Source: a virus | IMG/VR virus record: IMGVR_UViG_3300036800_000535 | Span: 1 to 29,047 of that record | Length of the DNA: 29,047 bases | Strand: one strand, 5' to 3' | In this document: positions 1 to 7,359 of the stretch, in pieces | Position numbering within the stretch: the stretch's first letter is position 1 | How the letters are laid out: the number at the start of each line of letters is the position of its first letter | Program-made: the position numbers and the translations under genes | The notes under the pieces: model-generated | The model's database searches: none | The model's input: the letters and a program-made list of their open reading frames with translations, nothing else | Told to the model about the DNA's origin: nothing

Positions 1-627
1 ATGGACGATTCTCGCTCAGTCCAGTCGTACGCCTACCCTGAACCGCCGGCTTCGGCCCGGTTCCTGCTTCCTCCCTCAACCGCTTCCTCGCCCCGCTTCC
101 AGTGCGGCGTCTGCGCCGGCTCCGAGTTCACCATCGAGACCTGGCGGCGCGCCGAAGATATTCAGGAAATCTGGGCCGCGTGCGGCACGCAAGCCTCGCT
201 GGCGCCGCATCAGCGCGTCTTCTTCAATTCCTCAGCCTGCCCGGAGATTCAGACCTGCGTGCGCTGCGCCGCAGCCGAGCAGCGCGACCGTGGCGACAAG
301 CATGCCGCGCTGGTGGGCCAGCTGGTGTTTGCCTCGCGCGACCTGGCGGAGAACCAGTTCTGCACCGCCCGCGAGCATGGGCGGTTCCTGCTGAAGTGCG
401 CGGAGTGCCGCAAGGTGCAGACCGATGATGTCCGCAAGTGGGACCACCAGCTCTGGTGCCGCACCGGCCGGGTGCTGCGGCTGCTGGAATCGCTGATGCA
501 GCTCAGCGCCGCCCAGGAAGCGCTCATGGGATCGAAAACGGGTGGCGCAGGGATACGCCTTCCCGACGCCGACGCGGGGGTTTTGTCCTTTCCCTCCGCC
601 GCCGGCGCGAAAGGGGGCGTGCGATGA
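1..627 (+). CDS. Cys-rich protein of unknown function
   Basis: I do not recognise this 208-residue protein. It is rich in paired cysteines: C35/C38, C86/C89 (with C80 just before) and C133/C136, spaced like zinc-binding knuckles, so a zinc-binding fold is a reasonable inference. The N-terminal 30 residues are Pro/Ser-rich and probably disordered. The ATG is the first base of the window, so the true start could lie upstream. Its stop overlaps the start of the ParB-domain gene (ATGA), which suggests translational coupling and a related role. No enzyme motif is visible. Confidence 0.6.
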   Translation: MDDSRSVQSYAYPEPPASARFLLPPSTASSPRFQCGVCAGSEFTIETWRRAEDIQEIWAACGTQASLAPHQRVFFNSSACPEIQTCVRCAAAEQRDRGDKHAALVGQLVFASRDLAENQFCTAREHGRFLLKCAECRKVQTDDVRKWDHQLWCRTGRVLRLLESLMQLSAAQEALMGSKTGGAGIRLPDADAGVLSFPSAAGAKGGVR

Positions 628-2474
628 CAGAAACCATTGCCGCCCCCGCTTCGATGTCTCCGCATGCCGTGATGGGCGCGGAGATGATCGACCCCAAACG
701 CCGGGACTCATCGCAGAAGGTGCAGCAGATCGCGATTGGCAATCTGAATCCGTCGCCGCTCAACCCCCGTAAGACTATCGATGCCGCCTTCCTCGCACAG
801 CTCGCCTCGTCGATCGAGCAGCTCGGCGTGCAGGTTCCGCTGCTGGTGCGGCCGGCGAGCTTTGCGAAAGGAAACATTTCAGTTTACGAAATTGTCGCTG
901 GGCATCGCCGCTACTTTGCCGCGCAGCATACCAAGCTGACCACGCTGCCCTGCATCGTGCGTGAGATGACGGACGATGAAGCCAGCGAAATCATGGTGGT
1001 CGAGAACCTGCAGCGCGAGGACCTGCCGGCGCTCGAAGAGGCCGACGCCTACGAGGGTTTGCTGGCCACGCTGGGCTCGGCGCCGGCGGTGGCCGCGCGG
1101 GTGGGCAAGCCGGTCGAGTATGTGACGCGGCGGTTGAAGCTGCGCACGCTGATTCCGTTCTCGCGCCAGGCGCTGGGCGGCAAGCTGATCGCCGTCGACC
1201 ATGCCTTGCTGCTGTCGAAGCTGGCCGATAAAGAGCAGGAGACGGCGCTGCGGTTTGTGCTGCAGCCCGGCGCGACCCGCAAGGACAAAACCGCGGACAT
1301 TGTCGCCAGTGCGCTGAAGGACCTGCGCGGCGGTGATGATGACGCCGGCGAGTCGCGCTGGCATCGGCATTACTGGCAGCCGCAGTCGGTGCAGAATTTG
1401 AAGTCGTTTATCGAGCGCGAAATCAAGCTGGAGCTGAAGCGCGCGCCCTGGGACCTGGGAGACGCGAACCTGCTGCCCTCGGCCGGGGCGTGCTCCGGAT
1501 GCGCGAAGAACACGGCGGCCAACACCGCGCTCTTCGGCGATCTGGCGGTGAGCGATGCGCGCTGCACCGACGCCGTTTGTTTCAATGCCAAGCGCGACGC
1601 CTTCGTCCAGGTGCAGCTCGCCGCGGTCCAGTCGGCCGGGAAGGATGCGGTACGGATCTCGTGGAAGCGTACGAGCGCGAAGCCGTCGAAGCTGCAAGAG
1701 AGCAGCGAGAAGTACCTGGCTCAGACTTTCAAGGCGGGGCAGTGGGTTGAGGCGAAGAAGGGCTCCTGCGGTTTCGTGCATGCAGGCGTGACCGTTGATT
1801 TTGACGAACAGATTTACGGCACGGCCGACGCGAAGAAGAAGCCGGGGATGACTCTGCTGGTGTGCGTGGCCGCGGGCTGCAAGGCGCACAAAAAGGAGTG
1901 GGAGAAGCCGGCGCCGTCGAATGGGGGCATGGTCAATCAGAACTCGGCCGAGGCGCGGGCGAAGCGAGAAAAAAATGAGCAGCTCGTTAAGGCCGAGAAC
2001 GCGATTCGAGCGGAGCTGGTAAAGAAGGCGATCGCGAAAGTGGACAGGCTGGCCGGGGAGCTTCTGCGGTCGGTTGTGTTGCGTGCCCTGCCGTCGTGGC
2101 TTGATCGGGATGATGAGGCAATGTTTCCCGGTCTGGAGTCCAGTCTTGGGAAATGCAAGGTTGACTCTCCTGAATTCGCTCGCGCCGCCGCGTGTCTGCT
2201 GTTCGTCGGTGATGATTGCGAGGCCTTTCTAGCACCGTGGGCGGACGGCCTGGAAGGTGGACGCAAGGAATTGATAGCGATTTTGAAGGTGCTCGGCTTT
2301 GATGCGGGCTCCGTCTGGGATGCAAAGCGGCCCTCCCCCGCCAAGCCGGAAGCGCCGGTGAAGAAGTCGTCACCGGCGCGGAAGGCGACATTTACGAAAG
2401 AGCAGCGGGCGAAGGTCGTTGCCGCGCAAAAGAAGCGTTTATCGGCGGCGAAGAAGAAAGCGGTGCGCAAATGA
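624..2474 (+). CDS. ParB/RepB/Spo0J-domain protein with C-terminal Cys cluster
   Basis: A 616-residue protein with a ParB N-terminal domain (about residues 25-135): the nucleotide-binding box appears as GHRRYFAA (93-100) and is followed by VVENLQREDL (125-134), matching the conserved ENxQRxDL box. A ParB-like helical DNA-binding segment follows (about 140-220). C290/C293 and C314/C319 form a four-Cys cluster, probably zinc-binding, and the C-terminus is Lys/Ala-rich and basic. ParB proteins are CTP-dependent DNA clamps in plasmid and chromosome segregation; phage relatives include nuclease or regulatory versions. No parA or parS is visible, so a segregation role is unproven. I chose the ATG at 624 (ATGA overlap with the previous stop) rather than an upstream in-frame start that would run through the previous gene. 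Confidence 0.85.
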   Translation: MTETIAAPASMSPHAVMGAEMIDPKRRDSSQKVQQIAIGNLNPSPLNPRKTIDAAFLAQLASSIEQLGVQVPLLVRPASFAKGNISVYEIVAGHRRYFAAQHTKLTTLPCIVREMTDDEASEIMVVENLQREDLPALEEADAYEGLLATLGSAPAVAARVGKPVEYVTRRLKLRTLIPFSRQALGGKLIAVDHALLLSKLADKEQETALRFVLQPGATRKDKTADIVASALKDLRGGDDDAGESRWHRHYWQPQSVQNLKSFIEREIKLELKRAPWDLGDANLLPSAGACSGCAKNTAANTALFGDLAVSDARCTDAVCFNAKRDAFVQVQLAAVQSAGKDAVRISWKRTSAKPSKLQESSEKYLAQTFKAGQWVEAKKGSCGFVHAGVTVDFDEQIYGTADAKKKPGMTLLVCVAAGCKAHKKEWEKPAPSNGGMVNQNSAEARAKREKNEQLVKAENAIRAELVKKAIAKVDRLAGELLRSVVLRALPSWLDRDDEAMFPGLESSLGKCKVDSPEFARAAACLLFVGDDCEAFLAPWADGLEGGRKELIAILKVLGFDAGSVWDAKRPSPAKPEAPVKKSSPARKATFTKEQRAKVVAAQKKRLSAAKKKAVRK

Positions 2475-2743
2475 GAATGTCGCGCCTGGCCTTTATCACC
2501 GAGGACCGCGTGTGTATCGGGAAGCGGAATCCCCGGGTCTGTGTGGAGGCCACTCCTGAAGCGGTAGTCATGCGTCTGGAGCGCCAGCCTGACAGTCAAG
2601 CAATCCAGGTCTCCTGGGCCACCATGTATGCCTATGCGCGGAATCTCAATGCGCTCGCGCAGCGGGAACGCGTGCGCGCCGAACGGGTCGACCTGGTGCG
2701 CCGCGAAGGCGCGCGGAAGGCGGTGGCCCATGGAAGCCGATAA
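2471..2743 (+). CDS. small protein of unknown function
   Basis: A 90-residue protein whose ATG overlaps the stop of the ParB-domain gene (ATGA). The first half looks like short beta strands (RLAFITEDRVCIG, EAVVMRLERQ). The second half is a charged, Arg-rich helix. I recognise no domain. Coupling to the ParB-domain gene and the strong G/C preference at third codon positions support it being real. Confidence 0.6.
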   Translation: MRMSRLAFITEDRVCIGKRNPRVCVEATPEAVVMRLERQPDSQAIQVSWATMYAYARNLNALAQRERVRAERVDLVRREGARKAVAHGSR

Positions 2744-2984
2744 GCATGCCATCCCGCCGCCGCAGCATCCCTTCGACGTGCGCATCAGCATCGGCGCGAA
2801 CAACTGGGACTATGTGCTGCGGGCTGCCGTCCAGGTCCTCGAAGATCTGCGCCGCGCCGGACCAGATTGCAACGTGTGCTCGGGCGGCTGGGACGGCTCG
2901 TTTTCGATCACCGTGCATCGCCGACCCATCAGCGCGGATGAGTATCGCGAGGAGCTGCGGCGGTGGACGGAGGCGACGCGATGA
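2730..2984 (+). CDS. small protein of unknown function
   Basis: An 84-residue protein starting at an ATG that overlaps the previous gene by 14 bases. The open frame extends further upstream, but that part lies entirely inside the previous gene, so the start at 2730 (MEADKHAIPP) is preferred. It reads as a small alpha/beta protein: a helix near residues 25-40, then a Gly-rich turn and a strand ending in FSITVHRR. Its stop overlaps the next start (ATGA). Function unknown. Confidence 0.55.
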   Translation: MEADKHAIPPPQHPFDVRISIGANNWDYVLRAAVQVLEDLRRAGPDCNVCSGGWDGSFSITVHRRPISADEYREELRRWTEATR

Positions 2985-3253
2985 GCGCGGGCACCTGCAT
3001 CTTCTGCGGCTGCACGGAGGACAAGGCCTGCAGGCTGCCCAATGGAGACACCTGCTGCTGGACCACTAAGCTGCGCAACAAGTGCAGCGCTCCGGGGTGC
3101 ATCCGCGCGCACCGCGTCATGCAGAAGCGTCACGGCGAGGAGTTGCTGGAGCTGCGCAAGCAGGCCTCGGACGCGCTCAGCCCGGGCCAGAGTTATATGA
3201 AGCGCAAGCGGGAACGCGAGCGCCGGTACGGCGGAAGGAAGAAGACAGCATGA
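2981..3253 (+). CDS. small zinc-finger-like protein
   Basis: A 90-residue protein with a dense Cys cluster at its N-terminus (C6, C9, C11, C17, C25, C26, C35, C40; motif CIFCGC), very likely binding zinc. The C-terminal third is strongly basic (MKRKRERERRYGGRKK), suggesting nucleic-acid contact. The ATG at 2981 overlaps the preceding stop and its own stop overlaps the next ATG. Phages often carry small proteins with this FCGC-type N-terminus and no assigned function; binding DNA, RNA or a host protein is inference. Confidence 0.65.
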   Translation: MSAGTCIFCGCTEDKACRLPNGDTCCWTTKLRNKCSAPGCIRAHRVMQKRHGEELLELRKQASDALSPGQSYMKRKRERERRYGGRKKTA

Positions 3254-3384
3254 CCTGGGCCTATTTGTCGCCGCGGCCCTGCCGAAGCTGGTGGCGCTGG
3301 ATGTTTCAACGCGAAGCGCCGCACTGGGCGCATCGCCAGCTCCGCATCTGCGGATTCACTTTCTGGTGGCTGAGGCTTCGATGA
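3250..3384 (+). CDS. very small Trp/Arg-rich protein
   Basis: A 44-residue open frame whose ATG overlaps the previous stop and whose stop overlaps the next ATG, both as ATGA. That double coupling is the main support for it. It is unusually rich in Trp and Arg (SWWRWMF, FTFWWLRLR), consistent with a membrane-surface or protein-binding peptide, but this is speculation. No family recognised. Confidence 0.4.
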   Translation: MTWAYLSPRPCRSWWRWMFQREAPHWAHRQLRICGFTFWWLRLR

Positions 3385-3596
3385 GGGAGACGATGATCAT
3401 TTCGGAATTGCAGGAGGCGTATCAGCACGCGGCGCGCGCGAACGACGTGTTTGCGAACCAGCCGCGTGAGACCGGAACGATGCCGGAAGACGATGCGCCG
3501 GGGATCAGGCTTCATTGGCTGGGCGCGGCGCTGCTTGTGGGCGGCCTTCTCTGGATGCTGCTGGCGCGGGGCGCATGGATGTGGTGGGGACGATGA
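3381..3596 (+). CDS. small single-pass membrane protein
   Basis: A 71-residue protein with a charged, probably helical N-terminal half and one hydrophobic segment (about residues 46-61, WLGAALLVGGLLWMLL) followed by RGAWMWWGR. This predicts a tail-anchored inner-membrane protein with its N-terminus in the cytoplasm. The ATG at 3381 overlaps the previous stop; an in-frame ATG four codons later is possible. It lies far from the lysis genes, so a holin role is not favoured. Function unknown. Confidence 0.55.
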   Translation: MRETMIISELQEAYQHAARANDVFANQPRETGTMPEDDAPGIRLHWLGAALLVGGLLWMLLARGAWMWWGR

Positions 3597-3952
3597 AGCA
3601 GATTGAGATTCAGCTGGCCTGCGAGCTGTCGCAGGAAGAGATTCAATTCCGCGCGCAGGAGCTGGGCGTGTCGGTGGCCGACTATGACGTCGTGGACGAT
3701 GAGAAGAAGTCGGTCATGAAGAATTTCAAGGAGCGGCTGGAGGTCATCAGCCATCGCATGCGGCGGCTCTCGAGGATCGTTCAGGAGAAGCGCGAGTTTC
3801 GCATGGTGCCGTGCGCGGTCGAGTTCCATGTGCCGGCGGTAGGAAGCAAGCGCATCGTGCGCACCGATACCGGCGAGATCGTGCGCGAGGAGCCGATGAA
3901 CGCCGAGGAGCGGCAAAACAATTTGTTTGAGGCCGCACCGGCTCCGGAATAA
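3593..3952 (+). CDS. conserved-looking phage protein, unknown function
   Basis: A 119-residue protein beginning MKQIEIQLACELSQEE, with the ATG overlapping the stop of the membrane-protein gene. A long charged helical region (about 40-65, KSVMKNFKERLEVISHRM) is followed by a beta-rich part (FRMVPCAVEFHVP, KRIVRTDTGEIVREE) ending in a Glu-rich tail. The helix-then-TGEIV pattern resembles small early phage proteins, but I cannot name one. An upstream in-frame ATG at 3575 is possible and less likely. Confidence 0.6.
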   Translation: MKQIEIQLACELSQEEIQFRAQELGVSVADYDVVDDEKKSVMKNFKERLEVISHRMRRLSRIVQEKREFRMVPCAVEFHVPAVGSKRIVRTDTGEIVREEPMNAEERQNNLFEAAPAPE

Positions 3953-4002
3953 AAAGTGGAATAATTTGTGCCCGATTTTACACGCGAGAGGAAGACGGAA
4001 AG

Positions 4003-4285
4003 ATGGGTCTGAAGATCGAAACAGTTTCGATGGAGCATGTGCCTGACCCGCCGCAGGGCGGTCGCACCTCCAAATGGTCTCCGCTTTACACCGCTGTGAA
4101 GGCATTGGGGGGGGGGCGAGCGCCATGCGGTGAAAGTTGGCCTCTCGAATGAAAAGCAGTTCCTGGCCGCTCGAACGGTGCTGCGCAAGCTCGCCGAGCG
4201 CGACGGATGGCGCTGCGTGAGCAGTCGCAATGCGGATTCGACTGAGGCGTATTTCTGGCTGATCAAGCCGGAGGCTAAGAAATAA
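4003..4285 (+). CDS. small protein interrupted at a ten-G run (frameshift)
   Basis: From the ATG at 4003 (GAGAGGAAG upstream) the frame reads sensibly to codon 35, then meets ten consecutive G (4107-4116) and stops at 4150-4152 after 49 codons. If the run held nine G, the frame would continue as a coherent protein of about 93 residues through VGLSNEKQFLAARTVL and AYFWLIKP to the TAA at 4283-4285. The downstream part looks properly coding, so the intact product was probably about 93 residues. A sequencing error, a slippage site or a real mutation are all possible. Function unknown. Confidence 0.5.
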
Positions 4286-4329
4286 CACAAGCTTCTCCGT
4301 ATACGAGATGCGGAGGGGGCGACGTTGAG

Positions 4330-4375
4330 GCCGCGTTTTAGCAAGAGGCGCGGCTTCCGTCCCTGAAGGGTTTTT
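4330..4375 (+). terminator. weak terminator-like hairpins
   Basis: The 105-base gap before the Gp37/Gp68 gene holds a 6-bp stem (GCCGCG at 4330-4335 with CGCGGC at 4349-4354), then a very short CCC/GGG hairpin (4361-4370) followed directly by TTTTT (4371-4375). This could terminate weakly, but the second stem is only three or four pairs. Confidence 0.2.
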
Positions 4376-4390
4376 GAGAGGAATGAGCGA

Positions 4391-5434
4391 GTGAGCGCGA
4401 AGACGGGCATTGAGTGGACGGACGCGACCTGGAACCCGCTGCGCGGCTGCTCGCGGGTGAGCGAGGGCTGCCGGCACTGCTATGCGGAGCAGGTGGCCTA
4501 TCGCTTCAGCGGGCCGGGCCAGCCGTATGAGGGGCTGGTGCGCATCAACGCCGCCGGCGAGCGCGTGCCGGAGTGGAGCGGCGTGGTGAAGTTGGTGGAG
4601 AAGCATCTGCTCGATCCGCTGCGCTGGAAAGAACCGCGCCGCATCTTCGTGAACTCGATGAGCGACCTGTTCCATCCGAACGTGCCGGATGAGTGGATCG
4701 ATCGCATCTTCGCGGTGATGGCGCTCTGCCCGCAGCATGAATTTCAGGTGCTGACCAAGCGGCCGGAGCGGATGCTGGCGTACTTATCCCGAGAAGGGCT
4801 GTGGTTTCGTATCCAGCTAGCCTCGGAAAGGCTGGCCTTTGGCACCAAGTGGAGTGTCGATCGCGCTGCGCATCGGCGCGGTGATTTTCTGGATCATGTG
4901 TGGCTGGGTGTATCGGTCGAGGATCAGAAGACGGCGGACGAGCGCATTCCGCTGCTGCTGCAGACGCCCGCGGCGGTGCGGTTCATCTCGGCGGAGCCTC
5001 TGCTGGGGCCGCTAGACATCGCTCCTTGGTTAATCCGTCTTCCGCTAGCCGCAGGAGCAGCGAGATTAACTGGCGGCGTGGCGTTCGAAATCGCGGATCG
5101 TGTTCTCGATTGGGCCATCGGCGGCGGGGAGAGCGGGCGCGAGGCGCGGCCCATGCATCCGGACTGGGCGCGCTCGCTGCGCGATCAGTGCCAGGCCGCC
5201 GGCGTTCCCTTCTTCTTTAAGCAGTGGGGCGAGTGGAAGCCTGCAGAGCGTGGCGACCCTGACTTCCTCCATCCCAATGGCGGCATGCGTCAGGACGGCT
5301 CAGTGACGCGTTGGCCTGATGGCCCGGGATTCGATAACCCGCTCTGGAGCATTCGCGTCGGCAAGCACGCCGCGGGCGCGCTGCTCGATGGCCGCGAGTG
5401 GCGCGAGTTTCCTTCACCGGAGGTGCGGGCGTGA
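4391..5434 (+). CDS. phage Gp37/Gp68-family protein (DUF5131)
   Basis: A 347-residue protein that I place in the phage Gp37/Gp68 (DUF5131) family from its N-terminus (IEWTDATWNP), its Cys motif C20-x6-C27-x2-C30, the segment FVNSMSDLFHPNVP, LTKRPERM, SAEPLLGPLD and the C-terminal GGESGREARPM...FFFKQWGEW. The three cysteines recall iron-sulfur or radical-SAM type ligands, but the family's reaction is not something I can state. Start is GTG at 4391 after GAGAGGAA; the nearby ATG at 4383 reads into a stop. Relatives are common in phage early regions. The next GTG overlaps its stop. Confidence 0.88.
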   Translation: MSAKTGIEWTDATWNPLRGCSRVSEGCRHCYAEQVAYRFSGPGQPYEGLVRINAAGERVPEWSGVVKLVEKHLLDPLRWKEPRRIFVNSMSDLFHPNVPDEWIDRIFAVMALCPQHEFQVLTKRPERMLAYLSREGLWFRIQLASERLAFGTKWSVDRAAHRRGDFLDHVWLGVSVEDQKTADERIPLLLQTPAAVRFISAEPLLGPLDIAPWLIRLPLAAGAARLTGGVAFEIADRVLDWAIGGGESGREARPMHPDWARSLRDQCQAAGVPFFFKQWGEWKPAERGDPDFLHPNGGMRQDGSVTRWPDGPGFDNPLWSIRVGKHAAGALLDGREWREFPSPEVRA

Positions 5435-5838
5435 CGGTGGATGGAGCTTCTTTCTGTGTGGGTGGGGCGGCGGGCATGTGGGCCATGCGTCTGCTGGGGC
5501 GCAGGCGGGCGCGGGTGGCGCGGCTGTGTGCTTTACGGAATGCGAAAGAAGCGGCGCTGCGCCGGGGAGAGAGTGACCCAGACGCCGCCGCGGCTCCATT
5601 GGCGGAGGTTGGCCTGGGCCTGGGCGGTGTCTCCCTGCAGCCGGGCGATGATGCGCAGCAGCGGCGCGGGGCTGGGGCCGGAGCCGGCGACGCGGATCCA
5701 GCCGGTAAGCGGGGTGCGGCGGTCGGCGGAGAGCAGGTGGAAGCTCCAGCCGTCGCGCAGCATGAAGTAGAGGTAGGCGCGCACCTGGGAAGCATAGCGC
5801 GTTTGCGGATCCGCAAGCTCCAGCAGGAACCGCGATGA
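5431..5838 (+). CDS. doubtful open frame linking two coupled genes
   Basis: This 135-codon frame starts with a GTG overlapping the previous stop and ends overlapping the ASCH gene's ATG, which fits the coupling seen across the operon. The first 45 codons look plausible (a hydrophobic start, then LLGRRRARVARL). The remainder is Ala/Gly/Asp-rich, has unusually high G/C at first codon positions and weaker G/C at third positions, the pattern expected when reading the opposite strand of a real gene. A minus-strand gene (5533-5784) occupies the same DNA and fits better. A short real protein ending earlier by frameshift cannot be excluded. Confidence 0.25.
   Translation: MTVDGASFCVGGAAGMWAMRLLGRRRARVARLCALRNAKEAALRRGESDPDAAAAPLAEVGLGLGGVSLQPGDDAQQRRGAGAGAGDADPAGKRGAAVGGEQVEAPAVAQHEVEVGAHLGSIARLRIRKLQQEPR
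5533..5784 (-). CDS. probable minus-strand gene embedded in the + strand operon
   Basis: An 83-codon frame on the minus strand starting at GTG (5784), with an in-frame ATG at 5763. It has G or C at the third position of all but about six codons and a natural-looking composition (WSFHLLSADRRTPLTGWIRV, LLRIIARLQGDTAQAQANLR). The same frame stays open without an ATG up to about 5826 (RFLLELADPQTRYASQV), so the true gene may be longer with an unusual start, or be a fragment that lost its 5' end. No Shine-Dalgarno is obvious. I recognise no family. It is the only minus-strand gene I support in the window. Confidence 0.5.
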   Translation of the reverse strand: MRAYLYFMLRDGWSFHLLSADRRTPLTGWIRVAGSGPSPAPLLRIIARLQGDTAQAQANLRQWSRGGVWVTLSPAQRRFFRIP

Positions 5839-6344
5839 AGATGAAGGCGCTGTCGCTGTGGCAGCCGCATGCGCAGGCCATTGCGCTGGATTTGAAGCCG
5901 TGGGAGACGCGGGGCTGGCCGACCAGCTATCGCGGGCCGCTGGCCATCCACGCGGCCAAGCGTCTGTGGACGGAGTCCGATGCGTGGCATGACGAGGCGC
6001 GGCGGCTCATGCGCGGCTTCGACTTCCGGCTGGCCTACGGCGCGGTGGTGTGCGTGGTGGAGCTGGTCGACTGCGTGCGCACCTCGGAGCTGCGCGGCAA
6101 GATTACTCCGGAGGAGGAGTTCTGGGGCGACTTCTCCGACGGCGAGCGCGGCTGGGGACGGTACGCGTTCAAGCTCGCGAATGTGCAGGTGCTGGCGGAG
6201 CCGCTGGTAACGCGCGGGCATCAGGGATTTTTTGAAGTGGAACTCGACGGCTTTCGTGCGCCGGATACGCTCACGCTGCCGTTGTTTAACCACCCCGGCG
6301 ACGTGGACCTGTCGCCGGGGAACCGGAGGGAGCGCCATGAGTGA
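5835..6344 (+). CDS. ASCH-domain protein
   Basis: A 169-residue protein opening with the ASCH hallmark (ALSLWQPHAQAIAL, KPWETRGWPTSYRGPLAIHA), a fold related to the PUA RNA-binding domain. ASCH proteins are thought to bind RNA or modified nucleosides, and some are hydrolases; the precise role here is unknown. The ATG overlaps the preceding frame's stop. The last 20 or so residues (NHPGDVDLSPGNRRERHE) are encoded by copy 1 of the hairpin repeat, so the natural C-terminus may have been replaced or extended by that element. The next ATG lies within its last codons. Confidence 0.8.
   Translation: MKMKALSLWQPHAQAIALDLKPWETRGWPTSYRGPLAIHAAKRLWTESDAWHDEARRLMRGFDFRLAYGAVVCVVELVDCVRTSELRGKITPEEEFWGDFSDGERGWGRYAFKLANVQVLAEPLVTRGHQGFFEVELDGFRAPDTLTLPLFNHPGDVDLSPGNRRERHE
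6291..6326 (+). repeat. hairpin repeat, copy 1
   Basis: A perfect 10-bp stem: CCCCGGCGAC (6293-6302) pairs with GTCGCCGGGG (6311-6320) around the loop GTGGACCT. It is preceded by CA and followed by AACCGG. It lies at the 3' end of the ASCH gene, ending about ten bases before the ATG at 6337. Related copies occur at 8616, 13816 and 19390. Confidence 0.85.
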
Positions 6345-6603
6345 AGCGGCGAAAGAAAAATATGCGGAAGAGCAGAAACCCTGTGTCGTAGCGCGGCTGG
6401 CGTGTGGGCATTTTGTTGCGGCCAGCATGTTAGATGTCGCCGGACGGGATGGCTGCATCAGCTTGGAGTCGCTGTTGGAACTTAAAGAGTTCATGCAGGA
6501 GTTCCCCGACGATACTGCTTTCGAGTTGCGGCCAGTCAGCTTTGTGCGCAGGGGCGGCTTAACCTTCGGGGCCCACTGCACAGGGAAATCGGCTCATGAG
6601 TAA
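6337..6603 (+). CDS. small protein of unknown function
   Basis: An 88-residue protein starting at ATG 6337, with GGAGGG about seven bases upstream; it overlaps the ASCH gene by eight bases. It contains the segment VVARLACGHFVAASML, then DGCISLESLLELKEFM and a final strand region. A CGH pair is seen, but no full metal motif. The hairpin repeat copy lies directly upstream and could affect translation. Function unknown. Confidence 0.6.
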   Translation: MSEAAKEKYAEEQKPCVVARLACGHFVAASMLDVAGRDGCISLESLLELKEFMQEFPDDTAFELRPVSFVRRGGLTFGAHCTGKSAHE

Positions 6604-6874
6604 GCAGCGGTGGGACCTGACCTCGACGCATGCGCTGGAGGCGGCGGCGGAGTGGCTTCGCAAGGGCTCCGACGCGACCGTGGTGATGGTTATTCGCGGG
6701 CAGGACTTCGCCTTTGCGGTGGCCGAGGATTGCGCGCCGTCGGATGCGGCGGAGCTGGTGCGCGAGCTGCTGCCGCAGATGGTCGAAGAGACGAATCGGG
6801 CGCGCGTGGCCCGGCGCGAGGAGAAAACCAGAAAACGCGCCGCGTCGATCCTCGACCAGGCTCGCGGGCTTTGA
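6596..6874 (+). CDS. small protein of unknown function
   Basis: A 92-residue protein overlapping the previous gene by eight bases. It reads as a compact alpha/beta fold: helix (THALEAAAEWLRKG), strands (ATVVMVIRGQDFAFAVAE), then a long helix with a basic C-terminus (RREEKTRKRAASILDQ). No family recognised. A T-rich 37-base gap follows, with GAGGGGAG as the ribosome site for the next gene. Confidence 0.6.
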   Translation: MSKQRWDLTSTHALEAAAEWLRKGSDATVVMVIRGQDFAFAVAEDCAPSDAAELVRELLPQMVEETNRARVARREEKTRKRAASILDQARGL

Positions 6875-6911
6875 GGTTGTTTGATTTTTTTGTTGTGAGG
6901 GGAGAACGGGG

Positions 6912-7241
6912 ATGAGGGTAAATATCTACGCGGAAGAGCTGACAGATCGGGTCGAGCTCGTCGTAAAAGAAATCGAAGGCCGCAGCTATACGGCGGTGCG
7001 ATTCTATCTGGAGCTGCCGTGCACCATTAACAACCAAGGCCCGTATGCCAGCCCTAACGATGACCGTCCCACGAGAAACGTGAGGGGCCCATTCATTCAT
7101 CGGCCCGGTGACGACGATTCCGCGGCAGTCACATTCTGGGGCAAGCGCGATCTGCGGACTCTCCTGCGCAAGGCGCTGGACCTGCTGGATGCGCACTACG
7201 CCGAACCGGTCGAGCTGCCGCCTCCGGAGCCCGCGCCTTAA
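6912..7241 (+). CDS. conserved-looking early phage protein
   Basis: A 109-residue protein beginning MRVNIYAEELTDRVELV, with paired features GRSYTAVRFYLELP and DDDSAAVTFWG followed by a helix (LRTLLRKALDLLDAHY). This start and the SAVTFW segment recall a small protein family I have seen in many phage early regions, without known function. The ribosome site (GAGGGGAG) is strong. The C-terminus is Pro/Glu-rich. Confidence 0.65.
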   Translation: MRVNIYAEELTDRVELVVKEIEGRSYTAVRFYLELPCTINNQGPYASPNDDRPTRNVRGPFIHRPGDDDSAAVTFWGKRDLRTLLRKALDLLDAHYAEPVELPPPEPAP

Positions 7242-7257
7242 TTCCATAAACGAAAAC

Positions 7258-7316
7258 GCTACGTAGCAGCTCGCCGGGGCGGCGAGGACGGTGAAGGTGT
7301 GCGCGCAGTCTTCACC
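7258..7316 (+). promoter_or_regulatory. candidate operator region before the XRE-type regulator
   Basis: The 118-base gap ahead of the regulator gene holds a perfect palindrome GCTACGTAGC (7258-7267), a CTCGCC/GGCGAG hairpin at about 7270-7286, and an inverted repeat GGTGAAG (7290-7296) with CTTCACC (7310-7316). XRE-family regulators commonly bind such dyads near their own promoter, so these are operator candidates. No convincing -35/-10 pair was found. Confidence 0.35.
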
Positions 7317-7359
7317 GCGATGGGGTGAGTGTGCGTGGGGCGGGAACGGGCTGGAGACG

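Noticed and set aside
5217-6581. A 454-codon minus-strand frame across the ASCH gene
   Set aside because: It runs opposite several supported genes and has a biased composition; only the separate frame at 5533-5784 shows a real codon pattern.
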